From JBBATK01 sp039810585 (lineage in GTDB: Bacteria > Bacteroidota > Ignavibacteria > Kapaibacteriales > NICIL-2), in contig JBDHXF010000012.1 in assembly GCA_039810585.1 (NCBI GenBank), positions 5,525-69,524 of the forward strand: a DNA stretch of 64,000 nucleotides, read 5' to 3'. Below, one piece after another: positions 35,070 through 44,385 of this stretch; the first letter of the stretch is position 1, and every line of letters begins with the position of its first letter. The translations under genes and the position numbers were made by a program. The notes beneath the pieces are model-generated. The model was not told the DNA's origin, ran no database searches, and saw only the letters and a list, made by a program, of their open reading frames with translations.

Positions 35070-35855
35070 ATGCGATTAGTTCGTCTGTGGTGGAGTTTTT
35101 TTAAAAATGCCCTCAGCCGCGAACTCGAGTTTCGCTGGCACTTCTTGGCGATGTTCAGCATGGACATCGTCTGGTACCTCATTCAGTACCTGCTGTTTGA
35201 CGTGTTGTATTCCTATGCACCGATGCTGGGGGGATGGTCGCGCGCCGACATCATGCTCTTCCTCGGCACGTTGTTTGTCATTGACGCGCTCAACATGATG
35301 CTCACCTCGTCCAACTTCTGGGGCTTCCCGGAACTGGTGCGCAGCGGCGAGCTGGATTTCTACCTGATGAAGCCGGCGTCAACAGCGTTCCTCAGCATGT
35401 TTCGTTATCCCAGCGTGGGTTCGGTGTTTAATCTGGGTGTTGCACTCAGCGTGTTGATCTACGCACTGCTTCAGACGCCGATGCATGAGCGCTTGATCGG
35501 CATCGTTATCTTTCCGTTGTTTGTGATTCTCGGACTCATGAGCACCATTGCCTTTCAATACATCTTCATGGCCATTGCCGTGCGCATTGTAGCGGCGGAA
35601 GGTATTCAGTGGATTTTATTTAGTCTGCACATGTTCGGGCAACGACCCGACAGTATCTACCGTGGGATGATGCGGCGTTTGTTGCTGACCATATTCCCGA
35701 TGGCCATGATGGCTTCCATTCCGGCGCAACTGCTCATGGCCTCGCCCGATTATGTGACGATTGCTGTCTCCGGACTCTTCGCGGCCGCGTGGTACGTGGT
35801 GTCGCTCAAAATCTTCAACCGCGCATTACAGCAATACTCGGGCGCCAGTGCCTGA
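35070..35855 (+). CDS. ABC-2 type transporter permease (COG3694-like)
   Basis: 261 residues, six predicted membrane segments, with MRLVRLWWSFFKNALSRELEFRWHFLAMFSMDIVWYLIQYLLFDVLY and ELVRSGELDFYLMKPASTAFLSMF, the partner pattern of the previous permease. The ATG directly follows its neighbour's stop and uses a GGAGG within the neighbour's last codons, so the two are translated together and should form a heterodimer. What they export is unknown because the ATPase is elsewhere. Confidence 0.87.
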   Translation: MRLVRLWWSFFKNALSRELEFRWHFLAMFSMDIVWYLIQYLLFDVLYSYAPMLGGWSRADIMLFLGTLFVIDALNMMLTSSNFWGFPELVRSGELDFYLMKPASTAFLSMFRYPSVGSVFNLGVALSVLIYALLQTPMHERLIGIVIFPLFVILGLMSTIAFQYIFMAIAVRIVAAEGIQWILFSLHMFGQRPDSIYRGMMRRLLLTIFPMAMMASIPAQLLMASPDYVTIAVSGLFAAAWYVVSLKIFNRALQQYSGASA

Positions 35856-35876
35856 CAGAGCGCGCCACTCCGTTGT

Positions 35877-36344
35877 CTACACTTTGCTTTGAGCCTGCAG
35901 TTCGCGTTGGTACACGATATAATCCGTTGCCAACGGTACGCCACCTTCATCTCGAGTGATCAATGCGATTTGTCCGCGATGGTAGGTGCCGTGATTCAGC
36001 ACTTGGGTGAGAATGATGCGAAGGCTGTTCGATCCTTGGTTGCCCTTGAGATCCTGATACTGCACGGTGCTGTCCAGTTCATCGTCCTGCAACCACGACA
36101 GGAACTCCAGGTATTCATCGTAACTCTTTTGAAACTCCACTCGCAGGTCGTCAAGTGAGAGGGGAGCTGTGGGCGCTAGGAAGGGACGACCCTTGATGCG
36201 ACTCATCCACACATTTTGTGCGAAGAGAATGTGCTCCAGCAATTTGCGTGAGCGTTCGCTACCTCCGCCGTTGGACAACAAATAATCCATCACTCTGGTG
36301 TTCGACCAACAGTCGTATTGCAGCATATCGGTGAGCGAAGTCAT
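35877..36344 (-). CDS. DinB family protein
   Basis: 155 residues from the ATG at 36344, with GGAG five bases upstream; an upstream in-frame start at 36374 is weaker. The four-helix DinB fold is shown by MLQYDCWSNTRVMDYLL, KLLEHILFAQNVWMSRIKGRPF and VLNHGTYHRGQIALITRDEG. The metal-site histidines (H in LEHIL, HGTYHRG) are present. DinB-like proteins include bacillithiol/mycothiol-type thiol transferases, but the reaction here is not known. It is convergent with the ABC permeases. Confidence 0.9.
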   Translation of the reverse strand: MTSLTDMLQYDCWSNTRVMDYLLSNGGGSERSRKLLEHILFAQNVWMSRIKGRPFLAPTAPLSLDDLRVEFQKSYDEYLEFLSWLQDDELDSTVQYQDLKGNQGSNSLRIILTQVLNHGTYHRGQIALITRDEGGVPLATDYIVYQRELQAQSKV

Positions 36345-36590
36345 AACATCTCCGGAAGTGTGAGTAGTGTTCAAAATTCCGAAGATGAGCGCAAATGACA
36401 GCGCTTGGCTACGGTGCAGGCTCAGTCTGTTGCCAAGAGCTTACAGCCGCTACACTTGTTTGAGAGCAAATTCGTTGTATTTTAAAGCGAAGAACGTTGA
36501 CAATCTATCCCGAGTGGCGTCGGACAGTATAAGGAGGATAGTCCCTTCAGTGCTCATGTCCATACCAAAAAGCTAACACCATCTGCACGT

Positions 36591-37136
36591 GTGGTGCAGA
36601 ATCGCCCCCTCAGCACACTGAGCTACAATGCGCTCAGCGGGAAAGTTCTTGTGCTCAATCAATCCTATGAGCCCATTTCTGTCTGCTCTGTACGCAAGGC
36701 CTTCATGCTCGTGTACCTGTCCAAAGCCGAGTTGGTGGAAACGCGCAACGGCTCAACCATTTCCACGATTCGTCACTGCTATCCCTATCCGAGCGTCATT
36801 CGCCTGCAATCCTTTATCCGCGTGCCCTACAAGAAGGTGGAGCTGAGCAGAAAGAATATTCTTCGTCGCGATTCATTTCGTTGTCAGTACTGCGGCTCGC
36901 AATCGCACCCACTGACGCTCGATCACGTGATTCCTCGTTCGCGCGGCGGGAACGACACCTGGGAAAACCTTGTGGCAGCCTGCATTCCCTGCAACAATCG
37001 CAAGGGAAATCGCACGCCCGAAGAAGCCAACATGCGGCTGCAAATCATACCGCGAAAGCCTAATCATATCGTGTTTCTCAAACACTTCATGGGCAAGGTT
37101 GATGAGCCATGGAAGCCCTACTTGTTTTTCGACTAA
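36591..37136 (+). CDS. HNH endonuclease family protein
   Basis: 181 residues from GTG codons at 36591/36594; no ATG is available in frame and the AAGGAGG at about 36530 is too far upstream, so the N-terminus is uncertain. The segment GKVLVLNQSYEPISVCSVRKAFMLVYLSKAELVE is the family's N-terminal domain, and the HNH core is RCQYCGSQSHPLTLDHVIPRSRGGNDTWENLVAACIPCNNRKGNRTPEEA, with two CxxC zinc pairs and the DH...N...H-type catalytic strand. Such chromosomal proteins are widespread in Bacteroidota and cyanobacteria without known substrate. It is not next to restriction or phage genes here, so a housekeeping role is likely. Confidence 0.9.
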   Translation: MVQNRPLSTLSYNALSGKVLVLNQSYEPISVCSVRKAFMLVYLSKAELVETRNGSTISTIRHCYPYPSVIRLQSFIRVPYKKVELSRKNILRRDSFRCQYCGSQSHPLTLDHVIPRSRGGNDTWENLVAACIPCNNRKGNRTPEEANMRLQIIPRKPNHIVFLKHFMGKVDEPWKPYLFFD

Positions 37137-37180
37137 GCGTGCAGACTACTCGGCACCGATTACATTCCTGTTGATCAACA

Positions 37181-37212
37181 GGAGATTTCTTATTCGTGCG
37201 GCGCTACGCGCC
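37181..37212. repeat. Dispersed GC hairpin with AT-rich flank (copy c), overlapping a stop codon
   Basis: GGAGATTTCTTATTCGTGCG followed by a GGCGC/GCGCC hairpin. It overlaps the last codons of the hydrolase gene, whose TAG stop (37204-37206) lies within the element. Confidence 0.65.
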
Positions 37213-38103
37213 ATGTGGACCGACAACCGGTAGGGGAGCGCTATCGCGAACGTAGCGGTCGAGCCATGCACGGATGTCAGCATTACTTTGCTCGCGCTGA
37301 CCTGCCAATACGTGATCTGCTCCTTCGTAAATGATGAGCTTGTAGGGGTGCAGACACTGTTGTAGTTCGACGGCCAAACTAAGTGAGTGTTCCGGTGACA
37401 CGCGTCGATCACCGCTACCATGAAGGATAAGCAGGGGAGTTGTCTTGCACATCTCCGCCGCAAAGCACACTGCCGAACGTTGGCGTAGGGCTTCTTTCAC
37501 GTCGTCCACTCCCAACAAATACTGCGCAAAATTCTTGCGGATGTACGCTTTCTCTTCGTCTCGATGCAACATGGTTCCGGAACCGACGGTAACACCGGCG
37601 CGAAGGGTCGTTGTTGTGCGGAGCATCATGTAGAGCATCATTCCACCGCGACTGCCGCCAATGCAACCCAAGCGTGTTTCATCCACCTCGGCGAAGCTGC
37701 TGAGAAGATGCAGAGCTTGTTGAGCGTCACGAACATCGCCGCCGCCCCATTCCTCAACGCCCTCGCTGCCGCCCTGACCACGGTAATTGCTGGCGATACT
37801 CACGTAACCCCACGAGGCGTAGAGGCCTACAGTTACCCACGCACTCGTAGCATTGAGCGCACTACGGACGCCGACACCACCGCGGTTGAACAGCAACCCG
37901 GGAGCCGGCTTGGCATCCGATTCCGGTGGCAGGGCCAGAAAACCGTGAATGGATAGGCCCTCATTCTGATACTGAATGGCAAAGAGCCGCACAGAGCTGA
38001 AACGTTGAAAGTCCGATTCGCTCATGGCTCGATGCATCATGCTTCGCACGGTGGCGGGCATGAGGACCGGGGTTGCGTGTTGAAGGAGAGAAGCTAATTC
38101 CAT
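37204..38103 (-). CDS. Alpha/beta hydrolase, prolyl-oligopeptidase-like (S9) family
   Basis: 299 residues, cytoplasmic. The nucleophile motif is GCIGGSRGGMMLY (Ser), the acid lies in ILHGSGDRRVSPEHS (Asp) and the base in YEGADHVLAG (His), giving a complete catalytic triad. ASNYRGQGGSEGVEEWGGGDVRDAQQAL is the oxyanion and lid region of the S9/dienelactone-hydrolase group. It is short for an oligopeptidase and lacks the N-terminal propeller, so it is more likely a peptidase-related esterase or acylaminoacyl-type hydrolase. The last few residues are written by a dispersed hairpin repeat. Confidence 0.88.
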   Translation of the reverse strand: MELASLLQHATPVLMPATVRSMMHRAMSESDFQRFSSVRLFAIQYQNEGLSIHGFLALPPESDAKPAPGLLFNRGGVGVRSALNATSAWVTVGLYASWGYVSIASNYRGQGGSEGVEEWGGGDVRDAQQALHLLSSFAEVDETRLGCIGGSRGGMMLYMMLRTTTTLRAGVTVGSGTMLHRDEEKAYIRKNFAQYLLGVDDVKEALRQRSAVCFAAEMCKTTPLLILHGSGDRRVSPEHSLSLAVELQQCLHPYKLIIYEGADHVLAGQREQSNADIRAWLDRYVRDSAPLPVVGPHGA

Positions 38104-38244
38104 GATTCAAATTGAGGCACGTGAGAACTGAGAACGAATGGTTCTGAAGCCACGCACACAGCCCGCAGGGCTGCGGCGGATGAAGATGATGACGCCTGAG
38201 GATGGCAATCGAACAGTCTACGCCTCAACTCCTCGAGTTGCGTG

Positions 38245-40548
38245 TTAGGGCTTGACCAAGATCTTGCTCACGGCTGACGTGACGTTGCCCTGCGAAACGC
38301 TAAGCACGATGTACACGCCTGAGGATACCATGGTGCCATTTTGGTCTTTGCCATCCCACACCGCACGACGACTATTGGTTTCAATGGAGCGGACGAGCAG
38401 TCCGTCGAGTGTCACGATGTGAATCACGGCATCGGAGGACAAGCCGTCGATAACCAATTGACGGTCGGTCGATGGCGAAAAAGGCTGCGGATACACGTTG
38501 AGTGAAAAGTCCTGCAATGGCTTGAGCGCCAAACTTTGCACCGAGTTTATTCCGGCATCAGTTCCAATGTACATCATGCCGGTGTTCAGATTTCCGGCAA
38601 GGCTCAGGATGTTATCCGAAAGCAAGTCCGAATACCGTTGCTGGTTCACATAGGCAACCGTGTCGCTGCCGTCATCGGCCATCACCCACACACCATGCAC
38701 GGTGGCAATCCACTTGTTGTTTTGGGCGTCCACCAAGATATCGTTGATGACCTGATCTCTCAATAAGGTTAAGCGTGCGATGCTGGGGATGGAAGGTGTT
38801 GAGCGCAATACGGTTGAAGGAAAAGTCATCACCCCCACACCGCCGGAACTCGTACCAATCCAGAGCGCACCATTTTGATCGACACTGAGTGCAGTGACGT
38901 CGTTATCGGGCAGCGTGGAGTTGGCCTGATTGATGACGCCCCACTTGGCACCGGCGGAGTTCGGGTTGAACCAGATGAGGCCAACCGGACCGCCAATCCA
39001 GATAGTGGAACTGGCATCGATCGCTGAGCAGAAGTAGTTTCTACTTGCCCCAATGTCGTTCGTGAAACCCGTCCAAGTACCGTCGGCAGCGTAGCGGACG
39101 AGTGAGGGACCGTTTCCGCCTGTATTATCGAAATTGACAATCCAGGTATTGTTGTTGTGATCAATCACTGCATCACCACCAACAATGTAGTCTGGGGTGC
39201 CGGAAATGCCAATGAGTGGTGAGTTCGTATTCGTGTATTGCTGGATAAGAATAGTATCGTTGGCACTTTGCAAACGAAGCAAACCCTGACCCCACGTTGA
39301 AGCCCACACAGAAGAATCGGCTCCAAGACTGACGCGCCACACAGCGTCGCTGTAGAAGTTCGGATACAGAGTGGTATTCATGTTTTGCCAGCGCTTCCCA
39401 TCGTATTCACTGAACCCTTGTCCTTCCGTGCCCTGATTGGACGTAGCAACCCAGAGTCGATCCGCATTGTCTACCACCATTCTCCGTGCTCGATTGGAGA
39501 ATATGCTGTTTGGAAGATACACGCGAACCGAGGAGTCTTGCAGAATTCCTATTCCGGAGCTGACATACAGCGCTACCAAGCGCTGCGACAATCCGGTGCC
39601 TATTGTGCGTAAGCCCTCTAACTTTGATGGATGCGCATATGGTTGGAACACAGAATGAATGTCATACACTCCATCTGAATAGCAGAAATACAGCATCGTG
39701 TCGATGCAGGCCATGGAAATGAAATAAGTGTAGGTGTTGGGTTGGGTTCGCAGCACCGTCACGGAATCTTGATCGATCTGACACAATCGAGTTGGAGTCA
39801 TAGCGTAGAGAGTACCATTGGAGCTGAGGCTGAGGTGCTCAACGTTTGACAGACTATCTAGGCCACGTATAGCTAAGGTTTTCCATACATCAGGCAAACG
39901 CAGAGTAGCCGTCCGCAGTGGGGCAACCAGCACGCCTCCCTCAGTTGCTAACCACAAACTGTCGTTGTGGATGAGTTGATCAAATACTGCCGTCTTTTCT
40001 TGCAGACGGCCAATGTGATCTACTGTTTCTATGAAAACTTGTCGATTGATGTCAAACAACACTACACCAAAATTGGCCGCGATCAACGCCGTGTCGCCGT
40101 GAAAGATGATCCGATTAATGCTCCGACGCGGATACTGTGTCGACGCAACCTGGATGTCTGTAATATGAGTCCAGGTCATCGAATCGAGCTGCAAGATTTC
40201 AATGTATCCGTCGAAGGTGCCAACGTATAATTGGTTGCGTACGGGTTCAAAAGAAAGACAGGTTGCATCGAGCGAGAGCAAGCCTTCGGTGTTACGAAAG
40301 GCGTGATATTCTTTGGTCAGCGTATCAACGCTATAAATGCCACCCGAACTTGCCACCCATAGTCGTCCGCTCGTGTCCGCCACCACGTCTCTGGCGCTTA
40401 CCATCGACGTGTAGGACTTCCAATTACTCAATTGAAATTGTTTGTTTGCGGTTGAGCCAAAGCTGATAATCTGTGCGTTTAGCGGTGCTAAAATACTTAC
40501 GAAGATCAGGAGACTTAGGGCAAGCAGGGAAAGGAACTGACGATTCAT
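38245..40548 (-). CDS. T9SS-associated two-propeller protein, PorZ-like
   Basis: About 767 residues from the ATG at 40548, chosen because MNRQFLSLLALSLLIFVSIL...NAQ is a good signal peptide; upstream ATGs lack support. Repeated Reg_prop units fill the body (DVVADTSGRLWVASSGGIYSVD, LSVDQNGALWIGTSSGGVGVM, DAQNNKWIATVHGVWVM), two seven-bladed propellers in outline. The N-terminal order WKSYTS...DGYIEILQLDSMTWTHITDI resembles PorZ of Porphyromonas (776 residues), which delivers anionic LPS to T9SS cargo. The end VYPQPFSPSTDRQLVIDGLSSDAVIHIVTLDG is a type A sorting domain. The alternative is an ordinary cargo protein with Reg_prop blades. Confidence 0.85.
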   Translation of the reverse strand: MNRQFLSLLALSLLIFVSILAPLNAQIISFGSTANKQFQLSNWKSYTSMVSARDVVADTSGRLWVASSGGIYSVDTLTKEYHAFRNTEGLLSLDATCLSFEPVRNQLYVGTFDGYIEILQLDSMTWTHITDIQVASTQYPRRSINRIIFHGDTALIAANFGVVLFDINRQVFIETVDHIGRLQEKTAVFDQLIHNDSLWLATEGGVLVAPLRTATLRLPDVWKTLAIRGLDSLSNVEHLSLSSNGTLYAMTPTRLCQIDQDSVTVLRTQPNTYTYFISMACIDTMLYFCYSDGVYDIHSVFQPYAHPSKLEGLRTIGTGLSQRLVALYVSSGIGILQDSSVRVYLPNSIFSNRARRMVVDNADRLWVATSNQGTEGQGFSEYDGKRWQNMNTTLYPNFYSDAVWRVSLGADSSVWASTWGQGLLRLQSANDTILIQQYTNTNSPLIGISGTPDYIVGGDAVIDHNNNTWIVNFDNTGGNGPSLVRYAADGTWTGFTNDIGASRNYFCSAIDASSTIWIGGPVGLIWFNPNSAGAKWGVINQANSTLPDNDVTALSVDQNGALWIGTSSGGVGVMTFPSTVLRSTPSIPSIARLTLLRDQVINDILVDAQNNKWIATVHGVWVMADDGSDTVAYVNQQRYSDLLSDNILSLAGNLNTGMMYIGTDAGINSVQSLALKPLQDFSLNVYPQPFSPSTDRQLVIDGLSSDAVIHIVTLDGLLVRSIETNSRRAVWDGKDQNGTMVSSGVYIVLSVSQGNVTSAVSKILVKP

Positions 40549-40731
40549 CACAGTGAGCGATCGCATACGGAACCGGGGTTGAGGCACAAATAGAATCGTA
40601 TCAAACGCTCATGCAAGGGCAGGTTGTGAGAAAAATGTTGAAGTGCGTCGGCCGTTGCCCTGAATGGGTGACCGAATTGTCTACAATCTCGAAAAACTTT
40701 CGCTGATAACAAAAGTTTCCGTGCTTCTGTT

Positions 40732-41229
40732 TCAGCTCCCTGAGCGAATTGCCGTCATCGTACGCAACAACTCTGCCGCAGCCATCACGCACTCCCAACC
40801 CTTGTTTTCTGGTCCTTCACCCGCCCGCGCCTCTGCCTGCTCAAGGGTGTCGGTGGTCAGGACGCCCATCAAACAGGGCACTCCGCTTGTGAGCATCACC
40901 TGCATCAGTCCTTCCGAGGCAGCATTGGAAACCAGCTCAAAATGGTAGGTTTCGCCACGAATGACGCATCCCAGGGCAACGATGGCATCGAAGCGTCCGC
41001 TCTCTGCACAGGCCTTGGCCACGACGGGGATCTCGAAACTACCCGGACAACGAAAGACACTCAGGTTTTCGCGCGGAAAGTCCAACGCGTGCAGCGCTCG
41101 ATCGGCTCCCGCGAGTAAGGCATCCATGATGGCCGCATTCCACTCAGCCGCCACAACGGCAAGTCGAGTACCGGGGGCAAAGGTGGTAGACAAATCTGTA
41201 CGGTTGTTAGGACTCTGTTGCATCATCAT
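40732..41229 (-). CDS. ribH: 6,7-dimethyl-8-ribityllumazine synthase
   Basis: 165 residues, normal for the family with a slightly long N-terminus (three ATGs at 41229, 41226 and 41223). It condenses the ribitylaminopyrimidine with butanone phosphate in riboflavin synthesis. Motifs: VVAAEWNAAIMDALL, FRCPGSFEIPVVAKAC (substrate site), ALGCVIRGETYHFELVSNAASEGL (His and the phosphate loop) and MGVLTTDTLEQAEARAGE. The gene is 106 bases from the PHP gene start and both lie on the minus strand. No other rib genes are nearby. Confidence 0.96.
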   Translation of the reverse strand: MMMQQSPNNRTDLSTTFAPGTRLAVVAAEWNAAIMDALLAGADRALHALDFPRENLSVFRCPGSFEIPVVAKACAESGRFDAIVALGCVIRGETYHFELVSNAASEGLMQVMLTSGVPCLMGVLTTDTLEQAEARAGEGPENKGWECVMAAAELLRTMTAIRSGS

Positions 41230-41250
41230 GCAATATACCCCGACTCGATG

Positions 41251-42135
41251 TTATCGAGTTTGTACGTGTTTTTCCTGCGCCTTGGCCGTACAATCGAGCA
41301 GTCGTTCGGCTACGTCGGCGCTGACGTTATAGCGTCCGAAATGCATGTCGTCGTAAAAGCGGTTACCGTGAAAATCCGAGCCTCCGGTTTCGAGCACTTT
41401 GTACTCCTTGCACAGCTTGTGGTACAAGCGTTGGTGCGAGCGGGTGTGCGACGGATGCCGCACCTCTATGCCGTCCAAGCCGGCGTCAATCAATTCCACA
41501 ACGCGTTTTTGGGTTGTGGTGAGGCCCGGATGTGCGAAGACCGCCAGGCCGCAGGCCGCATGTATTATTTCAATTGCCTCCTCCGCCCGCTGTTCCTCAA
41601 TGGGAACGTAAGCCGGGGCGTCGTTTGCGAGAAAGCGCTCGAAGGCTTCTTGGTTTGTTTGCACGTAGCCCTTGTCACGAAGTGCCGCGGCGATATGCGG
41701 ACGCACCACGCTTTGTCCCTCCGCAAAACGCAACACATCCTCCATCTGCAACACCGCTCCAAGCGCAGCGAGCTTCGCAAGAATTGCCTCGCAACGTCGC
41801 ACACGTTGTCCGCGTGTATGCGCGAGATAGTCCTGAAATGCTGCATTGTGCACATCAAAAGCGTAGGCAAGCAGGTGGTGCTCGCGACCATCTTCGGATA
41901 CCGTGCACTCGCACCCCGGAACGAAACGAATTCCCCGTTCAACGCAGGCAGCAGAACATTCATTCACGCCACCGGTGGTGTCGTGATCGGTGAGTGACAG
42001 CACTTCAATTCCCGCGTCGACAGCTTTCGCTACCAAAGCCGCAGGCTCCAGGTATCCATCGGAATTGCGAGAGTGACAGTGTACTTCGGTGCGGGGTTCG
42101 AATCCAAGCTGCAATGGGTGTGGGCGTGTGGCCAT
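41251..42135 (-). CDS. PHP-domain phosphoesterase (YciV/RNase AM-like)
   Basis: 294 residues of the polymerase-and-histidinol-phosphatase fold. Metal-binding motifs are in order: TEVHCHSRNSDG (HxH), SLTDHDTTGG (DHD), AHPG and GGSDFHG. The layout, with a large insertion after GRNSDGYLEP, matches the YciV group, which hydrolyses 3',5'-nucleoside bisphosphates and trims RNA 5' ends; the substrate here is inferred from the group. It ends 22 bases upstream of the ribH start on the same strand. A second palindrome array begins 67 bases upstream of its start. Confidence 0.92.
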   Translation of the reverse strand: MATRPHPLQLGFEPRTEVHCHSRNSDGYLEPAALVAKAVDAGIEVLSLTDHDTTGGVNECSAACVERGIRFVPGCECTVSEDGREHHLLAYAFDVHNAAFQDYLAHTRGQRVRRCEAILAKLAALGAVLQMEDVLRFAEGQSVVRPHIAAALRDKGYVQTNQEAFERFLANDAPAYVPIEEQRAEEAIEIIHAACGLAVFAHPGLTTTQKRVVELIDAGLDGIEVRHPSHTRSHQRLYHKLCKEYKVLETGGSDFHGNRFYDDMHFGRYNVSADVAERLLDCTAKAQEKHVQTR

Positions 42136-42201
42136 GACCTAAAATACGCGAGGAAGTGAGGCTGATTGGGATGAAAAATTTATTTCCTGACAACCCTGCA
42201 C

Positions 42202-42800
42202 GTAGGGACAGATAATCATCTGTCCCCACTCTCGAACGACACACGTGTGGGTATATTCAAAGGTCATGTGCAAATCACGTCATCCCACAACAATCAACCG
42301 TCGCACGTAGGGACAGATAATCATCTGTCCCCACTCTCGAACGACACACATGTGGGTATATTCAAAGGTCATGTGCAAATCACGTCATCCCACAACAATC
42401 AACCGTTGCACGTAGGGACAGATAATCATCTGTCCCCACCCTCGAACGACCAGCACGAGTCCATACAATGTTCCCACGGCGGGGCACACAACCAACGTTA
42501 GCGTGTGGGGACAGAAAATTTTCTGTCCCTACGAGCATTACAGGCATTCGTCTTCTGCCAAACGGATCATCCACAACAACCAATCGTTGCACGTAGGGAC
42601 AGATAATCATCTGTCCCCACCCTCGAACGACACACACGAGTCGATGCAAAGGTCCCACGCGGGGCACACAACCAACATTCGCGTGTGGGGACAGAAAATT
42701 TTCTGTCCCTACGAGCATTGCAGGCATTCGTCTTATGCCAAACGGATCATCCACAACAACCAACCGTGGCACGTAGGGACAGATAATCATCTGTCCCCAA
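42202..42800. repeat. Palindromic repeat array 2 (seven REP-like units)
   Basis: Seven 28-base palindromes start at 42202, 42307, 42412, 42505, 42593, 42685 and 42773. Five have the asymmetric form GTAGGGACAG ... CTGTCCCCAC with core ATAATCAT; the two at 42505 and 42685 have the opposite flank order (GTGGGGACAG ... CTGTCCCTAC) and core AAAATTTT, i.e. reversed orientation. Intervals are 105, 105, then a two-palindrome unit of about 180 repeated twice. Interspersed sequences are nearly identical within each class. It spans the whole gap between the PHP gene and the DUF1800 gene. Confidence 0.95.
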
Positions 42801-42906
42801 CATCTGTACATCACATCATCCGACACCCACCCACACCCCCTCACCTCAATTCCCTGATATTACGTAGTTTATACCTCCCACATTCCACACCATTGGAGGC
42901 AGCGAA

Positions 42907-44370
42907 ATGAAGCGTCGTGACTTCTTTCAACGGGTCATGCCGGATAGCGGCAGGGCACTGCATATAACGTCGGGCCTTGAGGCCTACCAACCCGATCAGC
43001 TCTTGTCCTACGCCGACGCCTTGCACCTGTTGAACCGCACTACCATTGGCGCCGGGTATGCGGAGGTGAAGCAGGCGATGGCGATGACCACGAGTCAGGC
43101 GGTGAACGCGCTGTTCAGCGGTAATCAATCGCCGACGCCTCCAACGTGGTCATCTATCGATCCCGACACCGAGAACTTCTCCAATCCGCAGGATCGCATT
43201 TCCGAGTACTACCGTCGCTACGCCGACCTGCAAGCCTGGTGGGTGAGTCAGATGCGCGCCGCATCGATGAGTATTGTCGAAAAGATGACGCTGTTCTGGC
43301 ACTCGTTTTTGTGCTCCGACTATGTGAAGGTGTACTATCCGCAGTACATGTATGTGCAGAACGATCTCTTCCGCAAGAATGCCTGGGGAAATGTCAAGAC
43401 GCTGATTCGTTCCTTAGTGGCCGATCCGGCCATGCTGATTTATCTCGATAATCTGTACAGCATTAAAGGCAATCCCAACGAAAATTTTGCTCGTGAACTC
43501 ATGGAATTATTTACGCTGGGCGTGAATAATTACAGTGAGCAAGATATTGTGCAGGGCGCACGAGCGCTGACCGGTTGGCGCATCAAGGCGATGAAAGGCG
43601 AATTTCATCCGGAGTATTGGGATAGTGGGTCGAAGACCTTTATGAACCAAACAGGCGCATTTAATGCTGATGATATCGTCAATATCATTTTCCTGCAGGA
43701 TGCCTGCGCAAAGTACTTCGCTCGTAGAGTGTATAAATACTTTGTGTACGACACACCGGATGAGAACATTGTGTCACAACTGGCCGACATCCTCAAGCAG
43801 AATAACTTTGATATGAAACCCATGCTCGTGGCTCTGTTTTCCAGCGCTCACTTTTTTGATGCGCAGCTACGGGGTGCCATTATCAAGACGCCGATCGACG
43901 TTGCCGTTGGTAGCGCGCGACAATTCGGCTATGCCGCGCCGCCAAGTGCATGGTTAGTGACGGCCGCCATGAATCTCAATCAGGAAATTCTTTATCCGCC
44001 CAACGTCGAAGGCTGGAAAGGCGCACACTTGTGGCTGAACACCAATTTATATCCGCTGCGTCAACGCATTGTGAGTGCGATGGTGGATGGCAAACGACAA
44101 GACACCAACGCCGCCTTTAGCGCTGCGCTTGATGTTGTCAGCTTTGCCAAACAATTCAGCACGGTAAATGTTGCGGCCGACTTCGTTGCCGACGTCGCCC
44201 GATTTCTGCTGGCCATTGAACCGGGTGACAAAGAGAAACTCATTCTGGAAGATGCGTTATTACAAGGCGCCAAGGATTACGAGTGGAATATTGACATGGC
44301 CAATGTAGAATTTCGTTTACGCGAGTTCTTCAAAGCAGTCGTGAGCTTACCGGAATACCAACTTCAATAA
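42907..44370 (+). CDS. DUF1800 domain protein
   Basis: 487 residues. It starts MKRRDFFQRVMPD with an RR motif but without a clear cleavable hydrophobic core. DUF1800 hallmarks: ADALHLLNRTTIGAGYAEV, KMTLFWHSFLCSDY, GNPNENFARELMELFTLGVNNYSEQDIVQGARALTGWRI and KYFVYDTPDEN. The family's activity is not known; it is nearly always encoded next to DUF1501, as here (16 bases between them), so the two probably form an exported pair. The gene is preceded by array 2, and its leader is short. Confidence 0.93.
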   Translation: MKRRDFFQRVMPDSGRALHITSGLEAYQPDQLLSYADALHLLNRTTIGAGYAEVKQAMAMTTSQAVNALFSGNQSPTPPTWSSIDPDTENFSNPQDRISEYYRRYADLQAWWVSQMRAASMSIVEKMTLFWHSFLCSDYVKVYYPQYMYVQNDLFRKNAWGNVKTLIRSLVADPAMLIYLDNLYSIKGNPNENFARELMELFTLGVNNYSEQDIVQGARALTGWRIKAMKGEFHPEYWDSGSKTFMNQTGAFNADDIVNIIFLQDACAKYFARRVYKYFVYDTPDENIVSQLADILKQNNFDMKPMLVALFSSAHFFDAQLRGAIIKTPIDVAVGSARQFGYAAPPSAWLVTAAMNLNQEILYPPNVEGWKGAHLWLNTNLYPLRQRIVSAMVDGKRQDTNAAFSAALDVVSFAKQFSTVNVAADFVADVARFLLAIEPGDKEKLILEDALLQGAKDYEWNIDMANVEFRLREFFKAVVSLPEYQLQ

Positions 44371-44385
44371 TTGCAGGAGATGTCC

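Noticed and set aside
34251..35855. Complete ABC exporter
   Set aside because: Only the two permeases are present; no ATPase gene with Walker motifs lies next to them.
41218..41997. 259-residue plus-strand open frame
   Set aside because: Antisense to the PHP-domain gene, which has all its metal motifs.
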